A DNA stretch of 64,000 bases, taken from the NCBI GenBank assembly GCA_037013685.1, contig CM072884.1, forward strand, positions 108,912,048 to 108,976,047. The letters run 5' to 3'. This stretch comes from Acridotheres tristis (Eukaryota; Chordata; Aves; Passeriformes; Sturnidae). The position numbers and the translations under genes are program-made. Numbering within the stretch: the stretch's first letter is position 1; the number at the start of each line of letters is the position of its first letter. Positions 1 through 14,004 of the stretch are shown piece after piece. The notes under the pieces were generated by a model, which made no database searches, was not told the DNA's origin, and saw only the letters and a list, made by a program, of their open reading frames with translations.

Positions 1-3000
1 ATAGATTATTCAATCTAACATGGATTCTTTTACCAGGAAGTGATAAAAGCAATGTGACAATTGTAATCAGAAAAGGAATTGCTTCCAAAAGTTTTGAGCA
101 GCTAAAAATACAGCAGAGAGGAGGAGGAGGAAGGATTTAGGACAAAAGCTGGAATTCAACCTTAAATACAACAATGAGTATCTACATTTACTGTCATAAA
201 GATCTTCTCATCAAAAGCATTTGCTAAAACTCCCAGTGCACACAGCAAACGCTGCACTATTTTAACTGGTCTATTTTGGGCCCACTTCATAAGGACCCAC
301 TGGTCACAGTGGCAGGACTCACTTTTTGGTCATAGCTCCACATGAAGAGACAGCACTTCTCACAAATGACAGTAAAGGCCAGAGTATTTCATCCAAGATT
401 TTATCTTTTGTTTAGTGGCATTTTGGCTTCAGTTTCACTATGCTGTTGACAAAGACATTTGAACATTTTTATTGATTCAGAAATCTGGGCATTAAGACTC
501 ATCTTTATAGTTCACTTAAAAGTAAACGTTTCAAAATGTAAAACTCCTCATGCAGCTTTTAAACTTTATTGGCTGAAGACTGAGTGCTGTAAAATGATTT
601 TTTCTTCAGTAATGGAAGTTCTATTTTACAGAAAACGGTAACCATTAACTCTGCTTGCTGAGAGCAAATGAACAAAATCAGACCTGCTCTATGAAAAAGG
701 AGGATTTGGTCACCATAATAAAAGTACAAATTTTTCATATCTTCTATTTTCTCAAGACCTGCTCATTCCTAACTCGTGGGTTTTACTACACAGTCATGTG
801 TTAACAGAGGAATCATTTTGCTCATTTTAAATGCAGCTGGAATGAAAAGTGATACAGGCGGAAACAGGAATGAATGAAGGACAACTTGGAAAATAGTTTT
901 TTCCTCTTCTTCCCTGTAGTGCTTGCCTACTACCTGGAAGGAACTCAGGAGGTTATCCATGGTAACATCAGCTACATCCTTGTCCTTCCTGGCTGCTGTT
1001 TTTCTACTCTCAAAAGCATTCTGTCTGGATGAACCAGAATTTCTCCAGTCAATCCATTATAGGGCTTCATAATCTTACTATCACAAAGATTGGGGTTTTT
1101 TTTCCCCTTGGTGTCTAATAAGAATCTGCCCTATTCCAGCTGAAGCCTCTCCTTAGCTCTCTATCTCACCACAGGATCTGTGTTCTGCTATTTGTAGTAA
1201 CCCTTCAGATATTTAAGAACATTCTCAGCATTCACTCCTTTCTCTTTTTCTTTACAGTAAGCAAATGCAGTTTGTCCAGTCCTTGCCCCACAGGTAATTT
1301 TTGTTGTTCCTGTGAGGATTGCAACAATGCTCTGGATCCTCAACAGATTATCAGCATCTTTCTTACATGCTGTGACCAAACTGAACTAAATGGGGCTGGA
1401 TTCATAGATAGACAAAATATCTGCAGCACCCAGAGTGCTCTGGCTCCTGAGTGTCTTTTCTAGCACTGGTACTGGTGACACTGATACTGGCAGGTCCCCT
1501 GTGACCTGCATATGGCATCTGCATGATCCCAGGCATGCTCCAACAGCTTCTAGCACATACCTGGCATCTCTTCAAAGAGAATTAAAGGCCTCTTGCCTCC
1601 ACTTTTTATAATGATGATGTTTTCAGCGAGAGCCAGGCCCTGAATTAATCTTTGTTCCCCTTTTTCACTCCCAGATCTCACAAGGATGTGCCTTGTCACT
1701 TCTTGAGCTCTCCTTGTCTGCAGAACACAAAATTCTTCACACGAGGGAACAGCATGTGGGAAGGTTTGAGAATTCAGCAAGCTCTCCTCCCATAAATCAT
1801 ATAACATCTCTCACAGTGTCCTTCAGCTGCTGGAGAAGTTATTATCCCCATCCTGCTTTACTGAATGCTATTTTTGCAGCTTTTTTGAGACATTTTCTGT
1901 ACTGAACACCTATGGAGTATCTGCTTGGTCATCTGTGGCATCTTTGCCTCTGTCTCTAGACCTGACAGAATTGTTGAGAAAATGGTTTTTGGTAGAGCCT
2001 TCTTTTAACAGACTTGAACCCCATCACAAACAGAACACCTTCAAAATTGCATGGGCACTATCAGACACGTGCAATCACTGGGAGAAGGGAAAAGAGTTGT
2101 GCCCTGTCCCCGAATGACTGCTTTTCACATGTGTTTATTCTTTCTCCCTGGATGTAAAGTTTGGCTGCAGGAATTGATTTGAAGAGCTGGGAGAGAGCTG
2201 ATTGTGGCTGATGGAAGCCTTTGTGGGGGTAACAAAGTTGTGCTGCTCTGGTTGATGCAGCTACAGAAAGCTCAGGGCTCAGGACGTCAGGTTAGGGTAG
2301 GCTAGACACACGTACAACTTCTCAGAGGGCAAGGTATAGGAAAGGGTAAATAAATGTCTTTGGACTGTTTAGTAATAGTTAAATATGTGTGAATGTGGAA
2401 TGAAGGCTGGGCAGACAGGGCCTGAGTCTGCTCAGACATGGGATGCTCCAGAATACCTCTAAGTCCATATGGGGTTGGCATTTTTGTACCCACCACTGAC
2501 TGTCAAATGGCCTGAACTCAGCCCCTCTCTGACATTCAGGCTGTTCCTCAGCATTGACATGGCCTAAAAGCATCTCTCATTGATTCAGACATCCCTTAAT
2601 TTTGTTCAGTTCTGGAGGTTAAATAACCAGGATGGTCGGAGCCCAGCTCATGATGTGCTGACCACACAAGCAGAGGTGTGCAAGTAGACCAGAGAGCCAC
2701 AAGAGCACAGAGCTGGGACAGGATGGATTGTCCAAATACTTTTCCAACATGCTGGCAGGATTTTCCAGCTGTTGCTGGTGTTCACGCAGATGAATTTAAT
2801 GCTAGCTTAGAAATTTCTTCCAGAGCAGTACTCACACCCATGAAGTAGAGACATATTTTGGGAGGGAATAAGACACTCAAGCGGTACCTCCCTCTCTTTC
2901 CTTTGGGATCTGCTGCTTCCAGCTCACCCCAGCCCTCCCTCAGATGGCAGTCTGTGTTTCTGCTGTCCAAACCTACCCAGCATGACTCCCCCAAAGCCCT

Positions 3001-6000
3001 AACTCTGCCATAGGCAGGGATGTCCAAGCCAATATTCTCCTCCCAGGATAAAAGGAAAAAGAACAGCCCTTCACCTTGCATTTAAACTCCCTAAAATAAA
3101 TGCTAAATAAGCTTGAAACTGGCGTGTGTGTGTATGTGTCCGTCTGGGAGCAGGGAGCTGGTGGGGCAGGTCTGACTGACACAGGCTCACCTCCCTTCCT
3201 TGGCTGACCTGAGTCCCTCCCAAGGATCCCCCAGCACCCTCCCTGGCAGGATGGCATTCCCCCTCGAAGGAGTGATCGCATTACCCAGGCCCCTTGTGTA
3301 ATTCTGGTTCCCAGCAATTGTTTTCTGGTGACCTTTTATTGTTAACAATTAGCGCCAGAGCTGGAGCACAACTCGTGTAAGCATATTTTACATCCTCCTC
3401 AAGCAAACAAAAAAGCTGGGTGGGCACGGTCCAGTTTCCTGGTTCACACCCATGACTCCTTTGTGTCTCAGATCTCCTCCCACCATGTGTCATAGTCAGC
3501 AAACCCACTCCCTTACCTTTTGGCTCCCAGATAGAGTGACGTCTTCGAGGGATGCGTAGGCATGCTCAGTGTATCCCATTATTTCCTTTCACATCCTATA
3601 AGAACACTGCCTCTCCCTAATACTCAGTCTTTCCTTATCCACGAGGCCAGAAACGTAAATCCCTATGAAACAGAGCGCAAAGAGTGAGTTTAAAGGATGG
3701 TTTCTATTTATTTAAATGTAGAGGCTATAAACACCGCCCTCCTACACTGTGTTTTGGGTTCTTGCATGTATTTCCATACAGTAAATATCTCGAGAGTTCC
3801 CTCTGCTCGACCTCAGTGATATACACACATCCCTGGAGGCACAAACACATCAATAGTCTGCTAATCTTCACAAGTAATAACATAGATTTTTCTTCTGTCT
3901 CCTCACTTTATTAAACTACATTTGGGAAGAAAAGGCGTAGTTGGCTACCTGCTCCAAACCAGCTGTGGTAGCCCCGGAATATACCCAGTTCCTGAGCTGA
4001 GGACCCTTCCCAGATGCATACTTTGCCAGTAAGTCCTTGTTTTTCCCGTGGGGAAGAAGGGAATATGGGGAGGCAAAAGATCAGGGAAAGACACTCCAGT
4101 CTAATCTTGTTTCCTGCATTACGGTGTGTGCGTGCGAGGGGGTGTGCGCTGGGCAGAGGGGGGATGCTACATTAATCAAATCGTGATTCTTTTAGGCTAC
4201 AATAGGCAATTAAAAACAACAACTTGAATTTCTCCTGCAGTCTGTTGGCAGCTAACACACAACTCATTCTTTCTGCAGATAGCTTTACTTAGCAGGTCTG
4301 TGCTATGACTAATGAAGCCATCTCTCCTCTAGCGCTAATTCCAGACCTTTTGGGAAGGAGCCTGGCTGCATCCCTGCATGGCCCTCCCCTCCTTGCAGGC
4401 TCCTTATGGCCACCCTGCAGGTCCCTCCCACTGCCTGCACTGTGCTCGGGAAAAGTGTGAGAAAATATTTCTCCCTCAAGTCTGCTTTCAGGAGAGCGCT
4501 GCTTCACAATGACATTTAAGGACAGATTTTTCTGGGGCACTTCTCATTTTATCCGAAACATTTGAAAACCGCTTTCTTGGCAATCTTCTTGCTTGCTCCT
4601 CGGCGGCATGTTATCTGATCTCTCCATAGCCACTGGCTGTGGGGGGAGGCATGTGTTTCACCGGTAAAGTCATAGTTAAACTAAACATTAAACTGTCCAA
4701 GAACTGACTTCCTCGACAGCTCTGATTCAGGCTCCCAAAAATGCTCCACACAGTGAATCATGCTTCCTTCTGGAAATGACAGAACTTCCTCATCATGGTG
4801 TTCTAACTTGCCCTCTCCTCGTCTCCAGTGCTATCAGGAAAGGATTGAATTGCATGCCACGTTTTTTCCGTGGTCGGCAGGGAGATGCGTCCTTTTTGAA
4901 GGGGAAGAATTTCTATGAGTCAAAGGATGACAAACTGAAAATTAGTACCAGCCGCAGAAATAAATGACAAACAACAACATAAAGCCCCGTAGAGGTGGCC
5001 AGTGGGTGTATATTGGCTATTTGCCTTTCTGGCAACTTGAGTAGCCTAATGACTGAGAGGAAAACTTGCTTTTCACCACTGAAAGTAGGAGCAAAGTTGA
5101 AAACGCTAGTATTAGCTCTCTGATTATCTTTCCTGTGCTTGGTTTGACAGGTCTTTTCTGCTTGCAAGTCAGGTAAGTTGGAGCAAGGCATGAAAGGTCC
5201 CAGAGTCCATCCCAGCTTTGAAGGACACACAGTCAGAGGGTGGGGAGGGGGAGGATAAAAGACAGTGTTTTCTGGGGCTTGTTCCAGTCAGACTCACACA
5301 GCAGACTGGTTCACAGGCATTGTGGTGACAGCAATTTAGAGACAGTTTGATGCACAGGACTTTGAAATCAAAACAACAACCCCCTGCTTCACCCCCACCC
5401 CACGCAAACCTCTGACTGCTGAACAACATGGAGTTGGGGTAAATACCTGACCATATGGTAAATGATGACTTGCACTGGAAATCAAAATTTTAACAGCTCT
5501 TTTTGCTTTGTATACGAAATTTTAACTCTCCCAGAACCAGTGCAGGTGAAAGCCCAAGATGCATAGTCATTATTAGTTGCCAGGCTCTGGACATTCCTTT
5601 GATGAAGTCCTGTTCCAAAAGCAAGAATCCCAAAGGAATAAATTTTCAAGCTCATTTAGTCATAATAAAATAGGAGGGGTTGGACATTAAAAACTGGAGA
5701 GTGGTTGAATGGAAATATAGGGGCAATTACTGTGCTTTCCTTAGAATAAACTTGCCTTCTTTCCCTAGCCATAATCCATAATCAGCAAAGCACTATGCAC
5801 TTAATAGGGAGGAAGAGTAAATAATACCAAAACACGTAAACTTTCATGCATTTTAGGTAGATGAAATGCATTTTTTCAAGACTAATTGAGGAACATTTAT
5901 TGCCTTTGAGACTTACGTTTATATTCCTGCCCTTTACATTGTCCCTGAGAAAGGGTATTGTTTGCATATTGACATTTCATTATTTCAGTGTGGTTCACAC

Positions 6001-8115
6001 TTGCTGTTCATAGCAGATGAAATACATTAGAAAGAGGCATGAAGAAAAGAAACAAAATAAATGCTTAAAGCATCTGAGTCTGTTTGGGATTCTCTGTTAC
6101 ACCAAGTAGACTTAAAGGTGGGAGTCAGAGAACGTAGAAGTGGAAGAAAACTCCTGAACATCAAATTCAGTCACAAGTAGCACAAATATAGAGTACTTTT
6201 CATAAATGGGCCAAGTTCTACCTGAAAAGAAGTCAACTTGTTGTTTCTTGAAAGGCTACTCCATGTCTTACTCCTCCAAGTTATCTTTTTCTGATTTCCT
6301 CCACATGCTTCTTTGTGGCCAGAACAATCTTTGTGGTGTCTGTTTTAACTCAAAATCCACTAGTAGCAACAATCCACTACTTAAATATAACACTTCCAGG
6401 CAGCAGTTGATTCAATCATAGGAGTAAAAAATATTCTTAATAACAACTAACAGTCAGGTCCTTCACATGCATGTATTAGAGACTAGGGTAGCACACAGGA
6501 TAAAAGTACCTGTTCATTCTTGACTCTGAAATCATGATCCCTTAGCAGATCTGGAGCTACAAGGAAAGGGGATAGGTATTGAATCCCAAGGACTGATCAT
6601 GCTCAGCAGTTTTGCAATCAGATAGGACCTTGCCAATTTGCTGACTCATTTCCTTTGGTCCCTCGGATGTAAAAATGAGAGGTCTCATCCCACTGCCACT
6701 GTACAGGGTATGCCTCACCAACGGAGTCCAAACCAAAGCAATCTGAATCTAATGGGAAAATTCACACATCAAAAGTATGTAGACTCATGGAAATGTAATT
6801 GAAACAACACTCGGAAAGAACATTTTGGGTTTTTTAATTTCGTTAGTTTGAAAACTGTAGTCTTAATGCAGAAAGGCTTATTTTAAACCACAAAGACAGC
6901 TGTGGGAATTAGAAATTATCTATTTTCAGCAGCAATGTCTGTTGCATTTTTTTATTCATCTGTCTTTCAGATGAGAGTTTGAGCCCATTTTTGTACAGCT
7001 GTTGGCAAACCTCCCCTGGACTGCAGTGGAAGAGGCCGATTTTTCATGTTTGGAAGATGCTTCGGATTTCTTCTGTCACACAACAAGCACATGCAAAAAG
7101 AACTGTTCAAGTTGGATAGGCTGCAACACAAGACCAAGGTCTCATTCCCAGGGAAGGGAAGACTTGGTTTACAGGAGGGTGCGAGGCTTCCATGGACAGG
7201 AGAAGAACACCAGGGTTAAAGGGGAGTTTTGAACAAGGGATAAAGCACAGACCAGCACCAGGTATGGTCTCTGTGGCTCCAAACCAGAGAACCTGAAGGC
7301 AACAGTGGTGGCCAGAAGAAGTTTTGGAGTTGGAGAAGTCAGGCTGGAGTGGGGAGTGGAGGACATAGTCCCAGCATCAAAATGTCTCCTTATAGCTCTG
7401 ATTGCCCATATAATAATGCTCTGTGTTTGGGTAACACTTGGCTGGTTGTACAACACACTGTACTTATCAATGGTGACATTTATGAATGTAATTGCACACA
7501 GTGATTATGGATTTAGGGGGCTCTGCTCCCACCTCCCTTCATATCTGTGAATACCACAGTGAGTAGAAAAATACCATAGTAATTCAAAGAAAGGCTTTTC
7601 TCAAAGTGCTAGCCTGGAAAAGGAATACTGCAGCTCCTCTGTGAGCGGTGCAAGAAGCCATGAACTATCTTCAGAAAAACTGTCAAAATCAAAACTGCAA
7701 AACTTTTCCATCACTTCCAGTCCACAGGCTGGTCTCTCTTTTCTCCTACAGATGCACATGTGTATGAACACATAACCATGATTATGAGCTCTCTTTCCAA
7801 ACCACTCCTCCCCCTACTCACCCCCTTTTCTGCTGCCCTGTCCACATGCACACGCTCTGGCTCTTTGCTCTTCTGCTCAGGACAGACTGACTGCTCTTGC
7901 ACATTCACAGTTGGAAAACAAAGTGAAAACCCAGGGCCAGAAGGGTTTCTCCATTCCCAGCCAGCTGCTGCCACCCAAGGAGAGCCAGGGAAGAAGCTCC
8001 TGCCAGCCCACAGCTCCTCCTGGCTATCAGACTGCTGCTGACTCCTTGGCTGTGGATTCATCCACTGCAGCCCTGTGACTTCTCCCAGCTCTGCAGGGCT
8101 GGAGCAGGTCACCAC
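1..8115. other. Intergenic DNA, no gene recognised
   Basis: I see only short scattered open frames here, none with a recognisable domain, a supporting splice pair or a promoter. Base composition is about that of avian intergenic DNA. A short GT-rich run lies near 3124-3140. Stretches around 3300-3400 and 4160-4260 contain palindromic AT-rich words such as GTTAACAATTAG and look like possible conserved non-coding DNA, but without an alignment this is only an impression. The side of the miR-221/222 gene facing this region is its 3' end, so this is downstream flank. Confidence 0.6.
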
Positions 8116-10296
8116 GTGCCTTCAGAGGGCTGTGGCTGGGACTGTGTGCTTCTGGTGACTCACTAGGAGGTCACCAAATGAACCAGATCCCAAGCACTGA
8201 GAAACTCTGCCAGCCCTGTGCAAATGGGAGAAAAAGGAGGAAGGAAGTCCTGTTGTTGCATTTTTTTATGATGATCAGTGCTGAGTCAAAAAAAGGGCTC
8301 CAGGATTAGAGGGAGGGAAAGCTAAAATCATTAGAGAAATAGAATTTTAAAAGGGTAAGCCAGCTGGATAAGAGTGGGAGCCCAAAAACACCATATTCTT
8401 CTCACTGTATATGATGGTTGTGAGAAAAATCAGAGAAGGGAGTGACAAGTGGGTGGCGATAGTCTTCACTGCTAGAGTATAACCTGCTTTTTTTCTCATC
8501 CTGGCCTCTCACTGATCTAACCTATTATTCCCTGTGGGAAGACAGAGGGAGAAGGCAATGTTGGGCAGGTCCAGTTGAGTCTCCTCTCCCTAAGGGATGC
8601 CTCTGGAGCAACGGGGTTGATTTCTGCTCAGCCTTCCGTGAGCTGTTCTCAGTCACTTGTACTGACATGGAGCTGGTGGACACCACAAAGGCTCAAGGCA
8701 CTCACCAGGGTGAGCTAAAGCTCAAACAGACTGCAAGCTTGGGTGAACTCTTAGCCCTTTGCCAAGGTAAAGTTGCCAGGTTTTACACACTAGAACTAAG
8801 GAAAAATAACTCTGTATAGCATGATTGCACTTCTAATAGTGTGTGCTCACTGCTTTGCTGGAGAAGTGAGCAGCTGTTCCAAAAGTGCCAGAAAATTACT
8901 GGCTGCATGGTTTTTCACATAGGATGCAGGATGCTCACCAATTCCAGTAATACACCAAATATATGCCCAGAAGTTAGTTTTTGAGATATTTACATTTTAG
9001 GCAAGAATCCTTTCAAAATATTTCCTCAGGCAACCAGTAGTGTAGGGCTGAAGAGTTTATCTTGGTTAATTCTGACTGGTTTAAAAGGAAAAAGATTGTG
9101 GGGATCAGCTCATTAGCAGTTGTAAACTGGCACTAGTCCAGCAACCTAAATAAACTTCTGAGTTCATAAACTGGCTGGAGAGAGCCTGGCCCTATTCTGC
9201 AACTATTTAATCCCATAGTATGGCAAGGGTTTTACCCACTGTACTGACAAGAACCAGTTTGGTTTGAATGAAGAAATACTTGATATTTTCAGCTCTCTCT
9301 TATTGTCAAGTTGCTGAAGTCCAAACACTGCTCATGGTCCTCTGTATGGTCAGTGCTTGACATCTACTAGAATGGATTTCTCAAGCTGACAGATGAGACT
9401 GATGTAGAAATGTTAATTTTTGTCTCTACACCTATTAAATAAATGCCCTGCTTCTCGGCAACAGCTTGGCCCTATGTACATTTTCTATGGATATTATTTT
9501 CTGCACATTTTCCAAATCTATTAATATGGTGGAAACTATGTAGGATCTTTATTGCCAAATGCTTTGCGTAGACTGTGTTTCCTCCAGTTGACCGGGAAAG
9601 GAAAAGTGGGATACAGAGCTGCTAGTAAAACAATTTCCAGGATTGCCTGTTTTCCTTGCTTGTAAAAAGGTTCACTTCAATTTAATGTTAGTTACTAATG
9701 AATGCTCAGCATAGAGGACTAGTGCTGTGATTTATGTTCCCTTGTGATATACTTTTGGCAATTGTCCAAAATGCCTTTTTTTGCTTTGTGTTTCATTGAT
9801 TAGCAGGGATGCAAATTGGTAAAATAAGTAAATTAATATTGAGAAGTCAGAAATGCTGCATTTGGTGTATCCAGTTTGTACATGCAAATTTGTATTCCTG
9901 AAATGCATCATCCTTTTGAAAGCCAGCCTTGCTAAGTCTGTATTTATGAATGTTAATTATAGAGGCAAAGCTCATGACTTTAGAGCCTGATGTGATTTTG
10001 GTGCTTTAAAAAGGAATTAAACCATTTAATTATTTTTGAAGAATGTAGAACAACCCTCCAAAATCTGCAGCACTTGTTATATATGGAATAAATTTTCTGG
10101 AAATTGGCATAGCAAAGTTTGGATTAGTGTGATTTAAAAATAAAAAAATAAAGACACACTTTAAGAACTTTTTTCCACCTCTATCAACCTGTGAGAACAT
10201 GACTCATGTAATTCACTCAGAACTACCATATGGCTGTAACTCTTTCAAAAGGAAGAGTCTCTTCCAAAAGAGTTAAATAATACTATATGCCAGAGA
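8116..10296. other. ORF-poor AT-rich stretch, possible conserved non-coding block
   Basis: No open frame of 60 codons exists on either strand over about 2.2 kb. The part from about 9400 to 10150 is rich in words such as TTAATTAT, TTTATGAATG and ATGCAAAT-like octamers (for example TACATGCAAATTTG near 9890), the texture often seen in vertebrate enhancers. I recognise no repeat family in it. Function is inference only; alignment to other birds would decide. Confidence 0.3.
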
Positions 10297-12803
10297 TTGC
10301 CACAAATAGCTTTCCTCTTTGCAAATAGTTGTTGCTACTATTATTGCCAATGCCAGCACAGCACAGGAAAAAATACCCTCTGTCACAATGATCCCTATTC
10401 AGTGCCCAGTGGAAACCTAAACTGCCCCAGGAGGATGCTGCCATTAGGGACCACATTCTCAAGAAGACAAAAATGGTGTGCTCTTTGGGAGCTATGCAAA
10501 ATGAAAAAGTTGTGGATACTTTATATACAGTCCCATATGTGCAGTGGAGGGGATGGCTGGCTAGGAAGATGCCTGAATAGGCTGGAAAGGAATTCTGAAA
10601 TTAATATTAAAAGAAAAGACAGCACAACCTGGACAACACTAAAGTTACAGGGCACTGCTGCATGATGAGGCAATGAGGACTGGCCACAGAGGAGTCTGTG
10701 TTTGTGGATGCAGAAGTAGGGTATGGACTCCTAAATGCCTGGACTCTTCATGGCTTTGTTTTTATTTTCAGTTTTCATGCTAACCGTGGCACATATAGAA
10801 TTATTTTAACATACAACATAAGAATTTTTATTTGTCTGAATTATAAAGCACCATATGTGAATGCATCTGTTCTTCACTGTGTTACATTTATTATTTGTAC
10901 TATGGTGGGGCCTCAAGTTTCCACCTCAGATCAGGGTTCCAACTTGCTAGGCAATGCACAAACACATAATGGGAAACACTCCCTGCCTTGAGAAAAACAT
11001 ATTCTAAATTGACAAAAACAGCTCAGGGTGGGAAAGGAAAACAGCCGGAGCACCATTCCATGGCAGCTTAACCTCATCTAAACTGAAGCTGCCACGGTCC
11101 TGCACCTCCAATCCAGAACTCAAATTGCCCATTCAGTGGCTTAAACTGGCTCACAATTTGACTAACTCCACTCCAGGGAGGAGAAGAGCAACTCTGATCT
11201 GAAACTAGTCCCCTTTTTTCTTTGGTTAAGGTTAGCTTAGCAGTTAGCTTCCTGAAGTTTTTCCCAGTTCTGGCACAAAGGAAGGGCCATGGCAGGACAG
11301 TGGAAGAGCAAAAGCTATGCCCTAGGTTGGCATAAGCTGCTGTGGAAGCTCACAAAAAAGAAATAGGACACCCAGGATTGGAGAGGTCAGTTTGGAGTTT
11401 GTTCAACTTTTCCCACTCTGTCCAATTTCTCCCACTTCTTCTCTCCTATGTGGGCATTTTTGCACACACACCCACAGGCCCACACAATGGTCCAGAGGGT
11501 GAGGAGCAGCACAGGATGGTCAGCACTTCTGGATCTTCAGAGCAGAAGGCTCCTGGGGCTATGCTGAGTTCAGGAGGCCATGTCAGGAGATGCTGTTTAC
11601 GAACCCTTTGATGTTAGGTGATATGCCACTAACAAGCAGTGTGCATTACATATGCTCATGCCACAAAAAAACAACAGGAATGATTTTCATCCTCAGATCC
11701 GTGTATGCTTTCTGCTCCTTTCATTTTCAATTTGCACTCTTGTTTTTAGAAGTCCACTGGGGCTTGCTCCATCTCAGCATTTGGTTTCTTTCTTTGTCCT
11801 CCTACTGCAATCTGTTACCTCTTGTTATCTACCATTATGCCTTTCTTTACTCCTTTATGTGGTTTTGCATGGTTGCTGCTGCCTCTAGGAACAAGCTGCC
11901 TGCCTCTGAGGGCATATCTTACTTATTTTTTTAAATTCTCATTTGAAAACACATGTTTTTCCTGTATTTATGATGCAAAATTGTTCTGTCCTTCTCTGCT
12001 ATGGGCCATGAAGAATGCCTGCTTTAATTTACCCTACATGCTGTGCTGTTCATTCTTCTTGTCTGTAATTTATGCCACATACTGTGCACTCCCTTGTATT
12101 ATACAACATAAAGTTGCCAGATGGGTGAGTGCAACGCATGCTTTACAATGAAGGCTTTTAGGCAACTGCTTAATCTGAAGCTGCAGAAGAAGCCAACTTG
12201 AAAAAAGAAAGAGCATTTGAAAATATACCCAAACAGGTCAGTAGTTATTATGTGGGGCTAACACTCTGAGAACACTTGTTAATTAGCATATCATGTTTTT
12301 ATCTTCTCCTTGACATTTATTTTTCCTGCTTGGTTTTCATGGTGTGTGATGGCAAAAGATGGAGCCAACAGTAGAGCATTAATGGGAAAGAAGGATATTT
12401 GGTCCAAAACCAGGAGCAGTCGTTTTTCAGAATGAACTGGCGCCCAGCACCTGGAGACTTGTCTGGCTGTGGCCAGTGGGTCATTTGACAGTGCACTTTG
12501 CCAGACTATGGGGAATTCTGTAGAAGATGTAGAAGATATGGCAGGGGTCGTTGTTCTTGATGTCTTGCATTCCCTTCCTGGCAAAGGCCATATTATACCT
12601 TAGGGTTTATTTTATGCAGTGTGGGCTGAATAAAAGGAGCTCCAGCTGCCAGGCACCAGTGCTGTACACCCTGCATGGTTCCTGGGGCATGGGCTGCTCT
12701 GGCCACTGCTTAGCCCTCACCCTTCCCTTTGTCCCATCACTGGGAGGGTGATATCCAGCTGCTGATCTGCAAAATTTGCTCTGTTGTTGCTGCCCTGGAC
12801 CAC
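10297..12803. other. Intergenic DNA before the LTR
   Basis: Contains a few overlapping chance frames (10297-10665, 11590-12151) that are hydrophobic and low in complexity because the underlying DNA is T-rich. No domain, splice pair or repeat family was recognised. It ends at the five bases ACCAC that flank the LTR. Confidence 0.55.
12799..12803. repeat. Left target-site duplication of the LTR (ACCAC)
   Basis: ACCAC directly precedes the TG of the LTR. It matches four of the five bases (ACCAG) that follow the CA end. Confidence 0.55.
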
Positions 12804-13166
12804 TGTACTGGGTTAGTGTGGCCAGGTTTGGGTAGTGGGGGGGCTACAGAGGTAGTTTCTGTGAGAAGGTTCTGGAAGCTTCCCCCATGTCCAGCAGAGC
12901 CAATCCCTGATGGCTCCAGGATGGACCCACTGCTGGCCAGGGCTGGGCCACTTAGAAAAGGTGGCAACACCTCTGGGATAACAAATTCAAGAAGGGAAAA
13001 AAGTTACAGTGCAGATGTAATTGCAGCCAGAGAAGAGCAGGGTGACAATAAGTGAGAGGGGCAGCCCTGCAGACACCAAGGTCAGTGCAGAGGGAGGGGC
13101 AGGAGCTGCTCCAGGGCTGGAGCTGAGATTCCTCTGCAGCCCCTGGGGAGGCCACGGTGAGGCAGC

Positions 13167-13540
13167 TGTGCCCCTGCAGCCCCTGGAGGGCACAGGGATG
13201 GAGAGATCCACCTGCAGGGCACAGAGGGCACAGGGATACAGAGATCCACCTGCAGGGCACAGAGGGCACAGGGATGCAGGGATCCACCTGCAGGGCCCAT
13301 GGAGGGCACAGGGATGCAGAGATCCACCTGCAGGGCACAGAGGGCACAGGGATACAGAGATCCACCTGCAGCCCCTGGAGGGCACAGGGATGCAGGGATC
13401 CACCTGCAGGGCCCATGGAGGGCACAGGGATACAGAGATCCACCTGCAGGGCACAGAGGGCACAGGGATGCAGAGATCCACCTGCAGGGCACAGAGGGCA
13501 CAGGGATACAGAGATCCACCTGCAGCCCATGGAGGAGACC
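13167..13540 (+). repeat. 38/40-bp GC-rich minisatellite inside the LTR
   Basis: The word GATCCACCTGCAG recurs at 13205, 13243, 13281, 13321, 13359, 13397, 13437, 13475 and 13513, so the spacing is 38, 38, 40, 38, 38, 40, 38 and 38. Each unit reads GATCCACCTGCAG, then GGCACAGAGGGCACAGGGAT, then (A/G)CAGA. In the 40-base units GGGCACAGAGGG is replaced by GGGCCCATGGAGGG. In single units the tail is AGCCCCTGGAGGG. The unit resembles the GATATCCACCTGCAGCCC(G/A)TGGAGG module of the parent LTR family, so the array probably grew by duplication of that module. Because 38 is not a multiple of three and the unit lacks stop codons, long frames open on both strands (the longest, 330 codons, on the minus strand). 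I treat these as non-coding. Confidence 0.93.
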
Positions 13541-13998
13541 CAAAATGGAGCATGGGGATGCTGAGAGGAGGCTGTGAACCCATGGGAGGCCTGTGCTGAG
13601 CAGGGTCCTGGCAGGGACCTGCAGCCCTGTGGGGAGAGGAGCCCACCGTGGAATGTTTCCTGGCAGGACTTGTGACCCTGTGGGGGACCCAGGCTGGAGC
13701 AGGCTGTGCCTGAAGGACTGACCCCATGGAAGAATAATCCACAGTGAAGCAATTTGTGAACTGTTTCCCATGGGATCAACACAAGGAGAAGTTCATGGAG
13801 AACGGTCTGCCCAGGGAAGGATCCCATGCTGGAGTAGTGGCAGAAACAATGTGTGATAAACTGACTGTAAACCCCACTCCACATTTCCCTGTGCCACTGG
13901 AGGGGGAAAAGGTACAGCAGGGAAGGAGGGAGGAGTGAGGGCAAGGTATTTTTAAGGTCTTATTTTATTTCTTATTATCCTGCTCTGATTTTGTTAGT

Positions 13999-14004
13999 AA
14001 TAAA
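13999..14004 (+). terminator. LTR polyadenylation signal AATAAA
   Basis: AATAAA inside GTTAGTAATAAATTCAAT, at the place where the R region of this LTR family carries its poly(A) signal. It shows that the LTR points along the plus strand. Confidence 0.7.

Noticed and set aside
12952..13944. 330-codon minus-strand frame (and frames of 251 and 229 codons beside it) with a repeated Cys/Pro/Leu-rich motif
   Set aside because: It is the minisatellite and LTR read in three frames. The 38-base unit has no stop in any frame, so long frames arise on both strands without coding meaning.
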